Assembly (NCBI GenBank): GCA_017893485.1
Contig: CM030364.1
Coordinates: forward strand, 38,523,038-38,587,037
Reading direction: 5' to 3'
Length of the DNA stretch: 64,000 bases
From: Hemerocallis citrina
Lineage: Eukaryota > Streptophyta > Magnoliopsida > Asparagales > Asphodelaceae
The stretch's first letter is position 1. Each line of letters begins with the position of its first letter. Of this stretch, positions 11,030-21,755 are shown in pieces. The position numbers were made by a program, and so were the translations under genes. The notes below the pieces were generated by a model, which searched no databases, had not been told where the DNA came from, and saw only the letters and a program-made list of their open reading frames with translations.

Positions 11030-12036
11030 ATGACGTGATCCACCTCATCGGCATTAGCTTCAGTCAAGGCAAATACCCGCCCTTGCTGGTACGACTTCTT
11101 CCTAACTTGCTGCGTTGGTCCACTACGGGTGACATTCTGTGGCTTGGGGCATTAAGACTTGTAATGTCCCGTCGCACCACAGTTGAAGCAAGTCACCACA
11201 GGAGGTCTCACCCAATTGTTTTTGGGTCTCCCAGCTATGTTGACAGCATTCACTCCCGTTGGTTTGAACCTCTGGGCCGGCGGCTGTCCCCTGAAGTTAC
11301 CAGAAACTGTGGGCCTCTTCTCAACATTTCAGCTGGTACTCCAATTCTGAACAGCATGGAACTGCTCCATATTTGCCTCAGTGACTGCAGCTCGTTTGAC
11401 CAATTTGTCAAACCTCCTGATACCGAGGGGTATCATCCTGGATCTCAGACTTGGCCTCAACCCATGCTCAAACTTTTGAGCCCTCTTTGCCTCGTCAATC
11501 ACCAGTTCGGGCGCATACCTCGAGAGCTGAGTGAATCTTGTCTCATACTCCCTAACCGACATGCCGTCCTGCTGCAGCGCTAGAAACTCCATGGCCTTCT
11601 TCTCCTGGACAACTAAGGGAAAATAATGACTGCAAAATTCCTCCAAGAATTCATCCTAGCCCAGAACAATACCTCCCATCGTCCGCTTCATTGACTACCA
11701 CCACACAGCCGCATCCTTCTCAAACTGCAGTGCCGCCAACTTCAACTTGCTGCCCTCCGGAGTCTCCAAGACTTCGAAGATAGTCTCTACCTTTCGGATC
11801 CAATTGTCAGCCGTGTCAGGGACTGACTTTCCCTAAAAAACGGGTGGTTTCATCCGTTTGAATGATTCCACAAGTTTGATTGCTTCGGGTACTGGATTCG
11901 TAGGCACCCTTTCTTGATTCTGATTCATGGCAACGACATTGAGTGTCTGATAGACCCTCGCTAGTTCCGTTTCCAAGTCCAGACCTTCACCATTTCGAGC
12001 TCCTATTCTAGCCATATTCTGATGCAAAAGATTCAT
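11030..12036 (-). pseudogene. gag polyprotein (chromovirus), broken
   Basis: Begins at MNLLHQNMARIG (12036), about 690 bp downstream of the 5' LTR on the minus strand. The N-terminal part runs to PPVF at 11833, where a stop occurs. The gag core (retrotrans_gag) continues through 11646-11329 (EFCSHYFPLVVQEKKAMEF, QLSRYAPELVIDEAKRAQKFEHGL). A CCHC zinc knuckle (CFNCGATGHYK) lies at about 11160-11200 and is cut by a TAA stop just before its last Cys. Gag would form the virus-like particle and bind the RNA. At least four stops are present. Confidence 0.85.
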
Positions 12037-12710
12037 TAAGTTCGAAATATAAACATGAATTTTAAATCAACTTTTCCATTTCATTGAATTTCAACTTTAT
12101 ACATTCGAATTCAAAACATTTTTCACATCAAAATGAAAACAATAAGAAGATACAACAGTCCAGTTACTACGGTTCCTCTTGGCTCCTCAAAGCTCTTCCC
12201 GTAGTTTCTCCACTTCTTCCTTCAGTACATCGGTCATGTTTTTCCTCTTCTCGAGTTTCCAAACACGATAACTGAGAATTCCAATATCATCCTTGTGCTT
12301 CGCCAACTGAGTCTCCAGTAGCCCGATTCTTTCTCGTTGAGTTTCTACCTGCCTCTAAAGAGACACAATGAGATTACTCGGAACTGGTTTTTCCAATTCA
12401 GAGGAATCATCAGATGAATCCGGAGGTGGAGTGATCTCTCGGGACTCAGGCCATTCCTCTTCCACTTCTTCAGGATCTTCCTCGTCTGAATCAGCTTGTC
12501 CGGGATAATAATCTTCCTCAACGATGTGCCAGTTATCATCTCCAGCTTGGTCGAAGTGGTCCGCTATCTTAGAGAAAGAGGAGAAGAAAAGTATAAATCA
12601 TAGAGCAACACAAATATAAGTGACTTACATTTAAATCTCTAGACTCAACACACACCATAATCTCCACTTCTAGGGTGTCATTCCTTATAAATTTGTACTA
12701 CTTGGAAGCG
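12037..12710 (-). other. 5' leader of the Tekay-type element
   Basis: The stretch between the gag start and the primer-binding site. Open frames (for example 12345-12539, minus) are acidic/basic low-complexity and I recognise no domain. Confidence 0.55.
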
Positions 12711-12724
12711 TGGCTCTGATACCA
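12711..12724 (-). other. Primer-binding site for initiator-Met tRNA
   Basis: The minus strand reads TGGTATCAGAGCCA, complementary to the 3' end of plant initiator-Met tRNA, 3 bp inside the 5' LTR. Confidence 0.93.
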
Positions 12725-12727
12725 CTC

Positions 12728-15700
12728 TGTAACACCCCGAATTCCAAAATACAACTGAACTCGAAGTTCCATAGGATCTTTACACTTCTTTCGAACAATT
12801 TTACAAGGAAATAAAAACTTTTTGTTACATCAGAGTTTACAATTACATTACATATTTACAGCGGAAGCAATGTACAATAAATTACATGAAAAAAATGTAC
12901 AACACTTGAATCAATCTATAATCAGCATGCATTCTCTTAGTCTTGTTAATCACTTTACCCTGCATAAAAACTGTGGGCACGTCAGTTGCTTACAACCGAC
13001 GAAATATTATACACGGCTATCCTCTCTATGTCGGAAACAGTATAACGATTCTCAAATACTTAAACAATCACAAACTTGATCACAAACAGAAACTACAAAG
13101 GGCTATCCTATAGATGTCGTGTACTGTGGTGCACTTAGTCCTTAATACAATTATGTATATTATATGACACTAATGCGCACTTGTTCAGATTCTATGCATC
13201 CCATACTACATAGGTCTAAGGGCAAACCCTTAACCGTTCTTCATCTTGTAGGGTTCAATCCCTCTTCATGACTTAAACTACTACTGTAACTACGATAAGT
13301 ATCCTAGATGTTCTATGAGTTACGAGCTCATGTCCAGACTGCCTGGAGGGGAATCCCACGTTATGTCACGATGCATCGTGAAGAACCTATGGACAATTCA
13401 GCCTCCGTCATGGGACATGACACCACCCGCGATCATTAAACACCCCACGAGCGTCGCCTACCGTACGGACTCCTGGAGACATATCCACGTCATGTCACGA
13501 CGCATCGTGAAGACAGCCTCTGAATATTCTCTCACCGTAACTCCGAGGCCCTCATACTCGTGTTTTTCTCTTATTTTCATCACGTCTTCACTATGTATCT
13601 AGTCCTTAGTTATTCGAATCATGAACAAAATCAATTCTCTAGAGTTAGTCCTTGCACTATACCGGTCTTAACCATTTATTCAACATGACCCAAATCTTGG
13701 TCTTTTCATATCAAATTTCATTTCAACACATTTCTTTTCAATGCCGGTATGAGGCTTAACTGTACTCTAGTTCTCAATTTCAATTCATAATCACAAAAAT
13801 TGAGTCTTTATACTCATAAATTCTTTTTCATAATTAACATGATTTCCATTCTTTTCTATGAATCAAAACTCATACATAAAGTTCAATTTCAATTCATGTA
13901 TTTCATACTCAAATTTATTTCAATAAATCCATTAGATTCCCAAACTAGTATTTCTTTCTTTTATTTAATTCATTCAACAAAGTTGTATTTTTCATCTATC
14001 TTTAAAGTGCACACAAAACCCAAAATTGATGAACAAAAATCCATAATCAACACAATTAAATTTTCCTCCTTTCAAAATATCCCTTTTATAACTTAATAAA
14101 ATTTTCTCATGAAAATAATAACTTTTCATATTTATACAAGTGTCAATTTTCATACAAGTCTACTTAATTTTTTACTTCTAAGTCACTTTTATTTTAGTCA
14201 AATAATGCACAAATATTTTTCATTGAATCCACATATTTTTAGAATAATTATAGTATTTTTTTTCGGATTTGTAGAAGCCAAGAAATCAATTTAAAATCCA
14301 AAAAAATCAAAAATGTTATATTCTGCCAAAACCAAGAATCGAACCCAAGACCTGAAGCTAGCCGCCCACCACCAAAGGCCAACTGGGCTAAGGCGCAACC
14401 ACGATATGGAGTGGGCTTTAATTAATAAGGGGTTTCGGTTTCGGGTTGGGGGTTTTATTCAAAAATGAAAACAAAAAGGCAGAGCCCAGTTTCGAACCCA
14501 AGACCACAGACACACCCGCACGCTACAGTAAGCGCCTAAAGCAACCAATAACCAAATGGTCTAAGAGACCAATCTGATATAGGATGGGTTTTTTAGGGTT
14601 AAAGTCTGAGTCTCAGTTATTTCGAATTTTTTACAAAAATGAATATTTTTGAGTTCTTTTCTTCTCCAAATTCATTCAAAAATTCAAGATTTCATTTTTC
14701 ATCTTATTACAACATTTCGGTAAAATAAAAGTTGACTTTTGATACAAAACAACATAATTTGCTCTCTACTTCATTTTTATTCTTCAATTTCGAATTTAGG
14801 GGAAAATAAGCATAATCTCCTTATAAATTACACTTAAAATTTTTCTATATCACTTATAATATTTTTATTAACATTGTATAATTATCTCAGTAATAAAATT
14901 CATTTTTTTTCATGTCATATAACAACACATTAATCAAAATTAGCTATATCCATAGTTCTTTATTCAATTCTTCAACATACAAGCATGTATTTGTTTATCT
15001 AGCACATCACAACAAAATTGAGCATGGTAACATGGTAATCTTTTAACAAATCATAATTTGGCAATCAATTTAACACTCTTTTAACATATAATCAAACTAA
15101 TAGCAATTTGTCTCATTTTTATAATGCATGACTATATTTGTTAGATTTACTCCTTAATTTGTCAACCACATCCTAACATGATATCTAATTAGAAGTTTAA
15201 GAGAAACACCCACCTTAAATAGAGAGAAACAATCAAATAGACTCCTAGAGAATCTCCTACAACGAATGAATGAAGCCTTCTCCTCCTAGATTAAGCCATG
15301 AAAATCGCCTTCTCCTTGGTGCAATCTTGAACCCGAGGCTCCCCTATGCAGTCCGGCCTCCTTCTCCTTGGTTGAAGCACTCACACAAAACACTCACTCT
15401 TTTCAACTCACAACTCCTCCATCTTTTGCCTTACTACTTGTATTCTTTTCTCTCTTTCTATTCTTTCTTTTTCAATTTTTTCCAAGTGTGAGAATGAAGA
15501 GTGTGGGAGGGGGTATTTATACAATTTCTAGGGTGAATGGAGGGCCAAGAATAGATCAAATGGTTAGAGATTAAGGGCCAAGATGAAGTAGGGAGTTGAA
15601 ATAACTTCCCATAATGAGAGTAACCAACTCTCCACCACTCCCATCTCTCCCACTCTCCTAATCCCACCTGGCCAACTACAAAGTGTGCACATTGCACATG

Positions 15701-16077
15701 CTATTGCATGCACGTGCCACTCTAGTGTCCCCCATTTACAAATTTGTTCGTGTGATAAATTTAATTGTCCATGAAATGAGTCTACACTACAAGTTAGACC
15801 ATTTCAAAAGAGAACTCAAGTAATTGGGCTCACTAATGGGCCAAACTAACCATGGGCTTTAAAATAATTAATTTAATTAATAAAATGGAGTGGGCTTAAA
15901 GACAATTAGGCCTAGATTTTAATTAGGCTTTTAAAGAGAATATTTTTTTTTTTTGGAAAAACAAAGAGAACAAATACTATATAAAAATATTTTATAAAAA
16001 AATTTATACAAATGAAATTATACGTGCACAGCACGTAAAATCACAAAAATCTTGTAAATGAAAACTAGGGTGTTACA
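12728..16077 (-). repeat. 5' LTR of the Tekay-type element
   Basis: The right copy (3350 bp). I counted about 13 differences from the left LTR in the first 330 bp, but none over about 650 bp in the middle (about 13837-14480). tRNA-like modules lie at 14336-14404 and 14489-14575 (minus). As 5' LTR it would hold the promoter on the minus strand. Confidence 0.93.
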
Positions 16078-16082
16078 CTAAC
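16078..16082. repeat. Right target-site duplication CTAAC
   Basis: Matches 4169-4173 exactly. Confidence 0.9.
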
Positions 16083-17525
16083 CCTCCTTCCCCCCAAATC
16101 TCAGCAGTCGTCGTTCGCCAACCCACCCAAATCCTCGCCGTCGATGCTCGCTGGCATGCCATGGGTGATGACACCGCCGGTAAGAATTCTCGTATGAATT
16201 AGGGTTTTTGAATTCCTAATTTGTTTTGTAATATTGTATTCATGAAACCCTAATTTACCATCCGCTTTTAGTCTGATTTCTAATTAGGGCGTTTCAATTC
16301 TTAAAATTTTAAAATACAAACCCTAATTATGGATTTAAAAATAAAGATTGGCTATTTTCAGACCAAATCCTTACTAATGTTCTGTTCTTGATTCTTTGTT
16401 TCTTCAGATCCAAATAAATTAGATTTTAGAGGCTATGGTAGAAATTGGGATTTTGCAAGGCAAAAAGATGAAGGAAAGAATAAACTGTGGGAAAGTAAGA
16501 GGTAATGTAAGTGATTATATATGTTTGTTTTTGTTTATTCACTGATTTACACTACTCTCTCCAATGTGTACTACCAGAGATTACGGAGATGGTACTTAGA
16601 CATGTATGTCACGCAGTCACTGCAATTAACCAAGATATAGGTTACGTGAAGATCAACTTTTATTCTTCAATTTGATGCTAATTGTGTTCACTACGTCTTA
16701 TAATTATTTCTCATGAAAAATTACTTTTGTTAAGTTTTTGAGCTTTTCATTTATTTTTAGCAATCTCTCATAATTATTTTAGCAATCTTTCTTTAATTAG
16801 AGCTGTTGTTTTAGTTTTCATATCCTTTTTCGGGTAATATTTAATTTGCTTGTGTTTGAGTATTTTTCTGCTTTTTTATGATAATATGGTCAAGTTTTGA
16901 GATTCAGGATCAGATGCAAACCTAATAATGTAAGGTTTCGGATTAGAAGCAAGGGGATCGTCAAGTGTGAAATTAGAACGAATTGACCTGCATATGAGGG
17001 CTTTTTTTTTCTAATTGATATCTGTTTTCATTTGAACTTTTACATTTTTAAGTAATATTATCATTAAATTTTCAATTACAAAGAATGATGGATTGTAGAT
17101 GATGGTAAAAAACATGAAAGTTGAATAGTTTGGTCAATTTTATTATTATTGTATTTTATTATTTTTATTTTCTTAGGGTAAAAGTGAACAAATGAGTGAA
17201 TATATATGAAAGCTAAGGACTTCCATCAAATGGTTGATGAAATGAGAAGATGAAAATTTGATGAAGCAAGAGAAGCTTCAGAATATGTTGGAATCAGAAG
17301 GAAAACAACATGCAGATAGTGGTACATTTTCTACATATTTTTTTTTGTTTGACAATTTTTGGTGAATTATAGTACTGTATGTGTGTTTTATACTTTGATC
17401 ATTTTATACAGACACAACTAAGGAGTAATATAGAAAAGTTGGAAGCAAATATGAGGAACTTCGCAGATAATATGAGTATTTGCAAGCAAGCCTTAGAAAT
17501 GAGGAATTTGACAAGATTGTAAGTC
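16083..17525 (+). pseudogene. Exon-like captured host gene fragment in Helitron A
   Basis: Several exon-like islands separated by AT-rich sequence can be seen. A GC-richer start (about 16083-16182, ending in a GTAAG donor), then a TTTCTTCAG acceptor at about 16400-16408 before a segment encoding DFRGYGRNWDFARQKDEGK (about 16430-16500), then islands at about 17210-17325 and 17412-17519, the last ending in a GTAAGT-type donor. The later islands encode coiled-coil-like Glu/Lys/Leu-rich sequence. I do not recognise the parent gene. Helitrons commonly carry such fragments; in-frame stops and missing exons make a working product unlikely. Confidence 0.4.
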
Positions 17526-17746
17526 TCTTTCTTCGCATATTTAAATTTCGGTAATTATTCGACTATTTTTTAATTTTCTTTTAATTGAATAGATATATAG
17601 AATGATGTTGGTTGGTTTGAAAGTGTGAATTAGTTAATTTGTAAATTTATCATCTTTTCATTATATTGTGATTGAAATAGCTAAGAGGTATTTTTAAATT
17701 TTTAAGTAATATATAATTTTATGAGTGCCTCAAAATTGTTTTAGTT

Positions 17747-17773
17747 TGTGCATTTTGCACAGGGTAACACTAG
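17747..17773 (+). other. Helitron A 3' terminus (hairpin plus CTAG)
   Basis: TGTGCATTTTGCACA forms a 6-bp stem with a 3-base loop; 8 bp later CTAG ends the element and T follows, fitting the A|T insertion preference. Confidence 0.6.
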
Positions 17774-18654
17774 TACTATATCTTAAGCTAATAGCCTTAC
17801 CCCTTTTTCCTTTCTCCATTTTGAAATAGAGAAAGGAGAGCAAAAATAGGGATTCACACTTCCTAAACACGTGCGCATCACATTTATTAACATGTGTAGT
17901 ACGCACATTTTCATTAAAAAAATATAAACGCCCCAAACCTATAAATATGGAACTTAATTACTAGAACTGTGCTTTGCTTATTAAGTGTTCGATAAATGTC
18001 TATGTAGCACACAATGTGCTTGTGAAAAAATAGTTTTGAAAAATTTTGCTCAACTATATCAATTGTATCTATGTATGGTGTATGTACTAATTTTTGAAAC
18101 TCTAATTTACTACCTCATTTTCTTTTAAATTTTAACTCTAATTTACTACCTCATTTTCTTTTCAATTTTTAATTTATGTTTTTGAAATCCTGAAATTTAA
18201 ATTTGGGGAAGAGTACGGGTTAAAGATTGGGATGACTATAGTATCGAATCCAAGAATGAGATTTGGTATAGAGGTAGATGGTGGAGAGTAGGGTGAGCCG
18301 AATCGAGAGGTGGAGGATGATATTGGAGAAGGGGACATCGCTGCCGTCGAAGACGATGGAGACATGGGAGATGAAGGATAGGGCATATGAATAGGGTGTG
18401 AATTTGGGAGGGGGAGGGGAGGGAGGGGAGGGAGGGGAGGGTTGAGATGAGACGGGCCAAAGCCTGACTGTTGCCGATCATGATGTTTACAAAGACCAGA
18501 ATTATGAGCATATTTTTTAGGATAAATTTCACTAAACTATACACTTGAAGAATTAATTTCTCTTAATTCTCGCACACTTTTTTAAAGTTCCATATAATTT
18601 TATGAGTTCATTAAAATTATTTTAGTCTATGCAATTTTCATAGAATAACGCTAG
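17774..18654 (+). mobile_element. Helitron-like element B, short and non-coding
   Basis: It starts directly after Helitron A's CTAG with the same TACTATATCTTAAGCTAATAG opening as element A. It ends with CTATG/CATAG hairpin (18627-18643), 7 bp, CTAG (18651-18654) and T. The last 75 bp resemble the last 75 bp of element A (ATATAATTTTATGAG...TTTTAGT). The interior (18170-18500) holds GC-richer, possibly captured sequence that encodes only Ser/Pro low-complexity frames on the minus strand. Confidence 0.55.
18402..18441 (+). other. G-run tract, potential G-quadruplex
   Basis: A 40-bp run of GGGAGGGGA-type repeats with at least six runs of three or more G on the plus strand, inside Helitron B. Confidence 0.6.
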
Positions 18655-19579
18655 TAATATGTTGTATAAATATGATTTCTAGAAATTCAAATCTTATCTC
18701 TGTCTTCTACTATGTTTGGAGGTTTCTCCTAAAATTCACATTTATCCTCTTCCATCTAAATCTTTTGTCAAACCTATTTGATTTATAAAAAAAAATTATG
18801 GTAACTATCTTTTCAATTTAAAATTTGAGAGGACTTCAAACTTTTTGTTGTTGTTAGCTTTAAATTTTATTTTAATTATTTAAAGTTTAAAACAAATACA
18901 TAAATATTATATGCCTCCTATGTACAAAGGATTTATATCATTTCATCACAAAGTAAAGTAAAAAAAATAGAGTAATAATAAAACCAAAGAATACAGAGTA
19001 AAATTTTGATTAAATTAAATTAATCTAACTTTTTTTAAAACTAATCCAATAGCAGAGTTAATCACATATAAAGGACGTGTCATCATATGTCATTGTTGTT
19101 ATGTTTTTAGATAAAAATTCTCACAATTTATAACCTTAAACAAAAGATAATAGATAATGATATTTATTAACTTTCGGCTAAATTAACAAATATGGTAAAT
19201 AATTGATTGGAATTATATCATTTTTCATATAACAACAAGGGATAAATAATATTGTCATCACGCATATGTCAGCTGAGGATGCAATTTTTTTTTTTCAAAT
19301 AAAATAATGTTGCCTTAATTATGTTTTTTCCCTTAATGTTAACTGATCAATCTTATGAAACTTACATCTACATATATTCCCATTTGTAACACATAAATGA
19401 AAGATGACATACGTTACAATGTATCAAATTTACCAATAACCTTTAAAAAAAGGACTACAGGATTTTTCCTTTCATAAAAGAGGTGTAGGTTAACGGACAA
19501 CAAATAGCAATTTCTTTAAAAAGAAAGAAAAACGATAAAGATAAAGATAAAAGAATCCTACAAACTCATATTTATATAG
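18655..19579. other. AT-rich sequence without genes
   Basis: No gene, repeat array or RNA is recognised. It probably belongs to the Helitron-like unit that ends at 27689, but I could not find its 5' end. Confidence 0.45.
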
Positions 19580-19595
19580 AACACCTACCATAATA
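19580..19595. repeat. Left target-site duplication of LINE 1 (16 bp)
   Basis: AACACCTACCATAATA occurs here and again at 27525-27540 directly after the LINE's A tail; length and position fit target-primed reverse transcription. Confidence 0.85.
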
Positions 19596-19959
19596 ATAAA
19601 CATGAATAAGCAAACACTTTGCCTCTTTTAACTATCTTAACATTTCTATGTAAACTGATGCTCCTACCTAATCCAGCCACCTCCCTCCCTCCCTCCCTCC
19701 CTCTCATTCCTCACGTAAGTCCCCTTGTCGGCGACCACCACCCACCTTCTCCTCTCTAATCTCAATCCCCTCTTCTTCCATTTACAACCAACAACAAACG
19801 AAAGTGAAAGTAATGAAGCTCACCTTACTTGAGCTATGTGGTGGTGAGCCTGCTGTGGAGGTCCCCCACCAGCCAAGTGACCCTCAACCCTCACCCCTAC
19901 GAGTTGTTACACCATTCCCCCCCGTCAGCTCTCCACCAAAGCCCCAGTCATACTCCCGA

Positions 19960-20395
19960 CCTCCTCTGCAACCCCCCCAACACCAGCCCTTGCTGCAGTT
20001 ACTCCCCCTCCACCCCCACCCCAGAACCCACAGATCCTAATGAAGGAAGAAGAGGTTCGGAGGCTCAGACCTGCACAACATTCCGAGCGTGCACAAGATG
20101 CACACAAGCAACGGGTGAGCCATGATGGTGGTCATCATCGCCAGAACCACCCAAGCACGTCAGCAAGAGTAGTACTTCCAACCACCTCTGCAACCACTCC
20201 AACAACTACCACAGCTGCAGTCACAATCCCCCCACCCCGACCCCAGAACCCACAAAACCGCAGGGATGAGGAAGAGGATCGGAGGCTTAGACCTGAACAA
20301 CACTCTGTGCGTGCACAAGATGCACACAAGCAACGGGTGAGCCATGATTTTGGTCATCATCGCCAGCACCACTCAAGCACATCGGCAAGAGGATG
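19960..20395 (+). repeat. Tandem duplication of about 230 bp within LINE ORF1
   Basis: The block encoding RAQDAHKQRVSHD..HHRQ is present twice (about 20040-20165 and 20268-20395), and the Pro-rich sequence before each copy is also repeated (19960-20038 and 20180-20265). The second LINE copy in the window has no such duplication. Confidence 0.75.
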
Positions 20396-20876
20396 GGCCC
20401 ACAGAGGGGGTCCTCCTACTAGCTCAGTTGAGCATAAGAGTGACCACCAACGAGGCCTTCATCGTCTTAACGAGGTGCAATATGCGAATCACAAGACGCT
20501 GCAGTATCAGCATTCTATTCCTCACTATCAAAGAAAGTACTCTTACCCACAACAATCACGACATCCTCAATTCAATAGGCACGAGAGCCACATCTCAGAA
20601 GGGAGCAACCGCCACGCAAACCACAAAAATTCTCCCCCCTGCCCCCCAGCTGGGGCTCGTTCCCACACCCAAACACCTGTGCAGGACTCCAACACCAACC
20701 CTGCCCCACCACCTCAGTCGCAGCCTAAAACGCCGCTTAAATCCTACATGGTGCGGGCCCAAGACAGGGTCCCACAAAACGAGGATTCCATGGCATTAGA
20801 CTCAAGTGCAGATGGGGAGCAATGGGTTGTAGTCGCCAACAAAACAAAGAAAAGACAGAGTGTTACCCCCCCTTAA
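20040..20876 (+). pseudogene. LINE 1 ORF1, N-terminal low-complexity region
   Basis: A 278-codon frame rich in His, Gln, Arg and Pro, including the internal tandem duplication. The segment RGWAHRGGPPTSS resembles ERAHRAGLSTG in the second LINE (about 62020-62050), so this is genuine ORF1 sequence of the family. It ends at a stop 45 bp before the zinc knuckle, so a frame change or stop loss is needed to join them. ORF1 proteins bind LINE RNA; this part has no known fold. A start further upstream (19804, another frame) is possible. Confidence 0.6.
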
Positions 20877-20879
20877 GTC

Positions 20880-21755
20880 GGCAGCAATAAAAGGCAACGG
20901 AAAGGCAAGCGAAAACCGATACCTTGCTTTAACTGCGGTGAACTAGGCCATTACCGTAAAGATTGCACCAAGGAAGTTCGTTGCCTCAAGTATATGAAAT
21001 GGAGACACCTATCATATGTTTGCACCAATGTTGTCGAAACCCACAATGACGACGAACGCCCCGTGAGTGGAGGCAGATCGCCTGAAAGCCCCACCTTGAT
21101 CCGACTCGCAAAGAGTCTCGACACAATTAAGAATGAGGAGAAATGGCTCCGACAGTGGTGTGCCGTGGCCAGAGTGAGGTCAGGGTGTCCCTCCGAGACC
21201 CACCTACTCCAGGCGCTAAATGACAGATGGCCTATGAAGGCACACAGAGACTGGGTGGCTAAGAAATTGTGTCACCTTCAGTTCTTGGTATCTTTCCCAT
21301 CAACGGAGAAGGTGGGAGAGGTTACGGGTATGGGAGTTATGGACTTAGGCCACTTCAAAATGGAGTTCTTCGCTTGGATACCAAGCTTCGGAGCAGAGCT
21401 CCCCCAAGGCGAATTATTCTGGATTTGGATACATAATGTGCCACTCCATTTTTGGAAAAAGGAGGCGCTGCAAGAGATAGTCACCGACTTTGGATTAATT
21501 GAGGAGATCGACGAGAAGACTGTTCGTCGCTCTGAAATAGTGTCAGCAAGAATTCTAATCAGAAGCGTGGACATCTCGTTGATGCCTCGATTCGCCAAAG
21601 TCTACTCTTTCGTTGATTCATACCTTATCCGCTTCGTACTGGACAAGCGAGCAGAACTAGAGGCGGAGAGCTCAGCCATCATGTCCCCCAACCCCCCAGT
21701 GCTCTCAGAGACGGGCGCTCGTACAAACAAGTTGCTTCACCAAAGTGGGACTTGA
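20880..21755 (+). pseudogene. LINE 1 ORF1: CCHC zinc knuckle followed by DUF4283
   Basis: A perfect CCHC knuckle, CFNCGELGHYRKDC, lies at about 20929-20970. A second knuckle follows but its second Cys is Tyr (CLKYMKW). The frame 20994-21755 then encodes a DUF4283-type domain (KEEKWLRQW-like start, FLVSFPSTEKVGEV, FFAWIPSFGAELPQGELFWIWIHNVPLHFW, IGLIEEID). The family role is RNA binding in the LINE ribonucleoprotein. The knuckle comes before DUF4283, the reverse of the order I know from common plant L1 ORF1 proteins. Confidence 0.8.

Larger units (their letters stand above)
4174..16077 (-). mobile_element. Tekay/Del-type chromovirus (Ty3/gypsy), full length but dead
   Basis: An 11.9-kb LTR retrotransposon in minus orientation. 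Two 3.3-kb LTRs both begin TGTAACACCCCG and end GGGTGTTACA on the plus strand. Reading the minus strand, the order is 5' LTR, initiator-Met primer site, gag, protease, reverse transcriptase, RNase H, integrase, a chromodomain-like tail, polypurine tract and 3' LTR. LTRs over 3 kb and a C-terminal chromodomain suit the Tekay (Del) clade. It sits in Helitron-like element A between CTAAC duplications. All reading frames carry stops, so it cannot make its own proteins. Confidence 0.92.
3968..17773 (+). mobile_element. Helitron-like element A, interrupted by a chromovirus
   Basis: Two pieces, 3968-4173 and 16078-17773, flank a complete LTR retrotransposon with target duplication CTAAC and rejoin into about 1.9 kb. 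The 3' end fits a Helitron: a perfect 6-bp-stem hairpin (17747-17761), a short spacer, then CTAG (17770-17773) followed by T. The 5' piece (TACTATATCTTAAGCTAATAG onward) is repeated almost exactly at 17775, directly after this 3' end, as expected for two related Helitrons in tandem. No Rep/helicase is encoded, so it is non-autonomous. The exact 5' TC boundary is not certain. Confidence 0.55.

Noticed and set aside
3968..18654. Autonomous Helitron (RepHel)
   Set aside because: No Rep or helicase motif found in any of the Helitron pieces.
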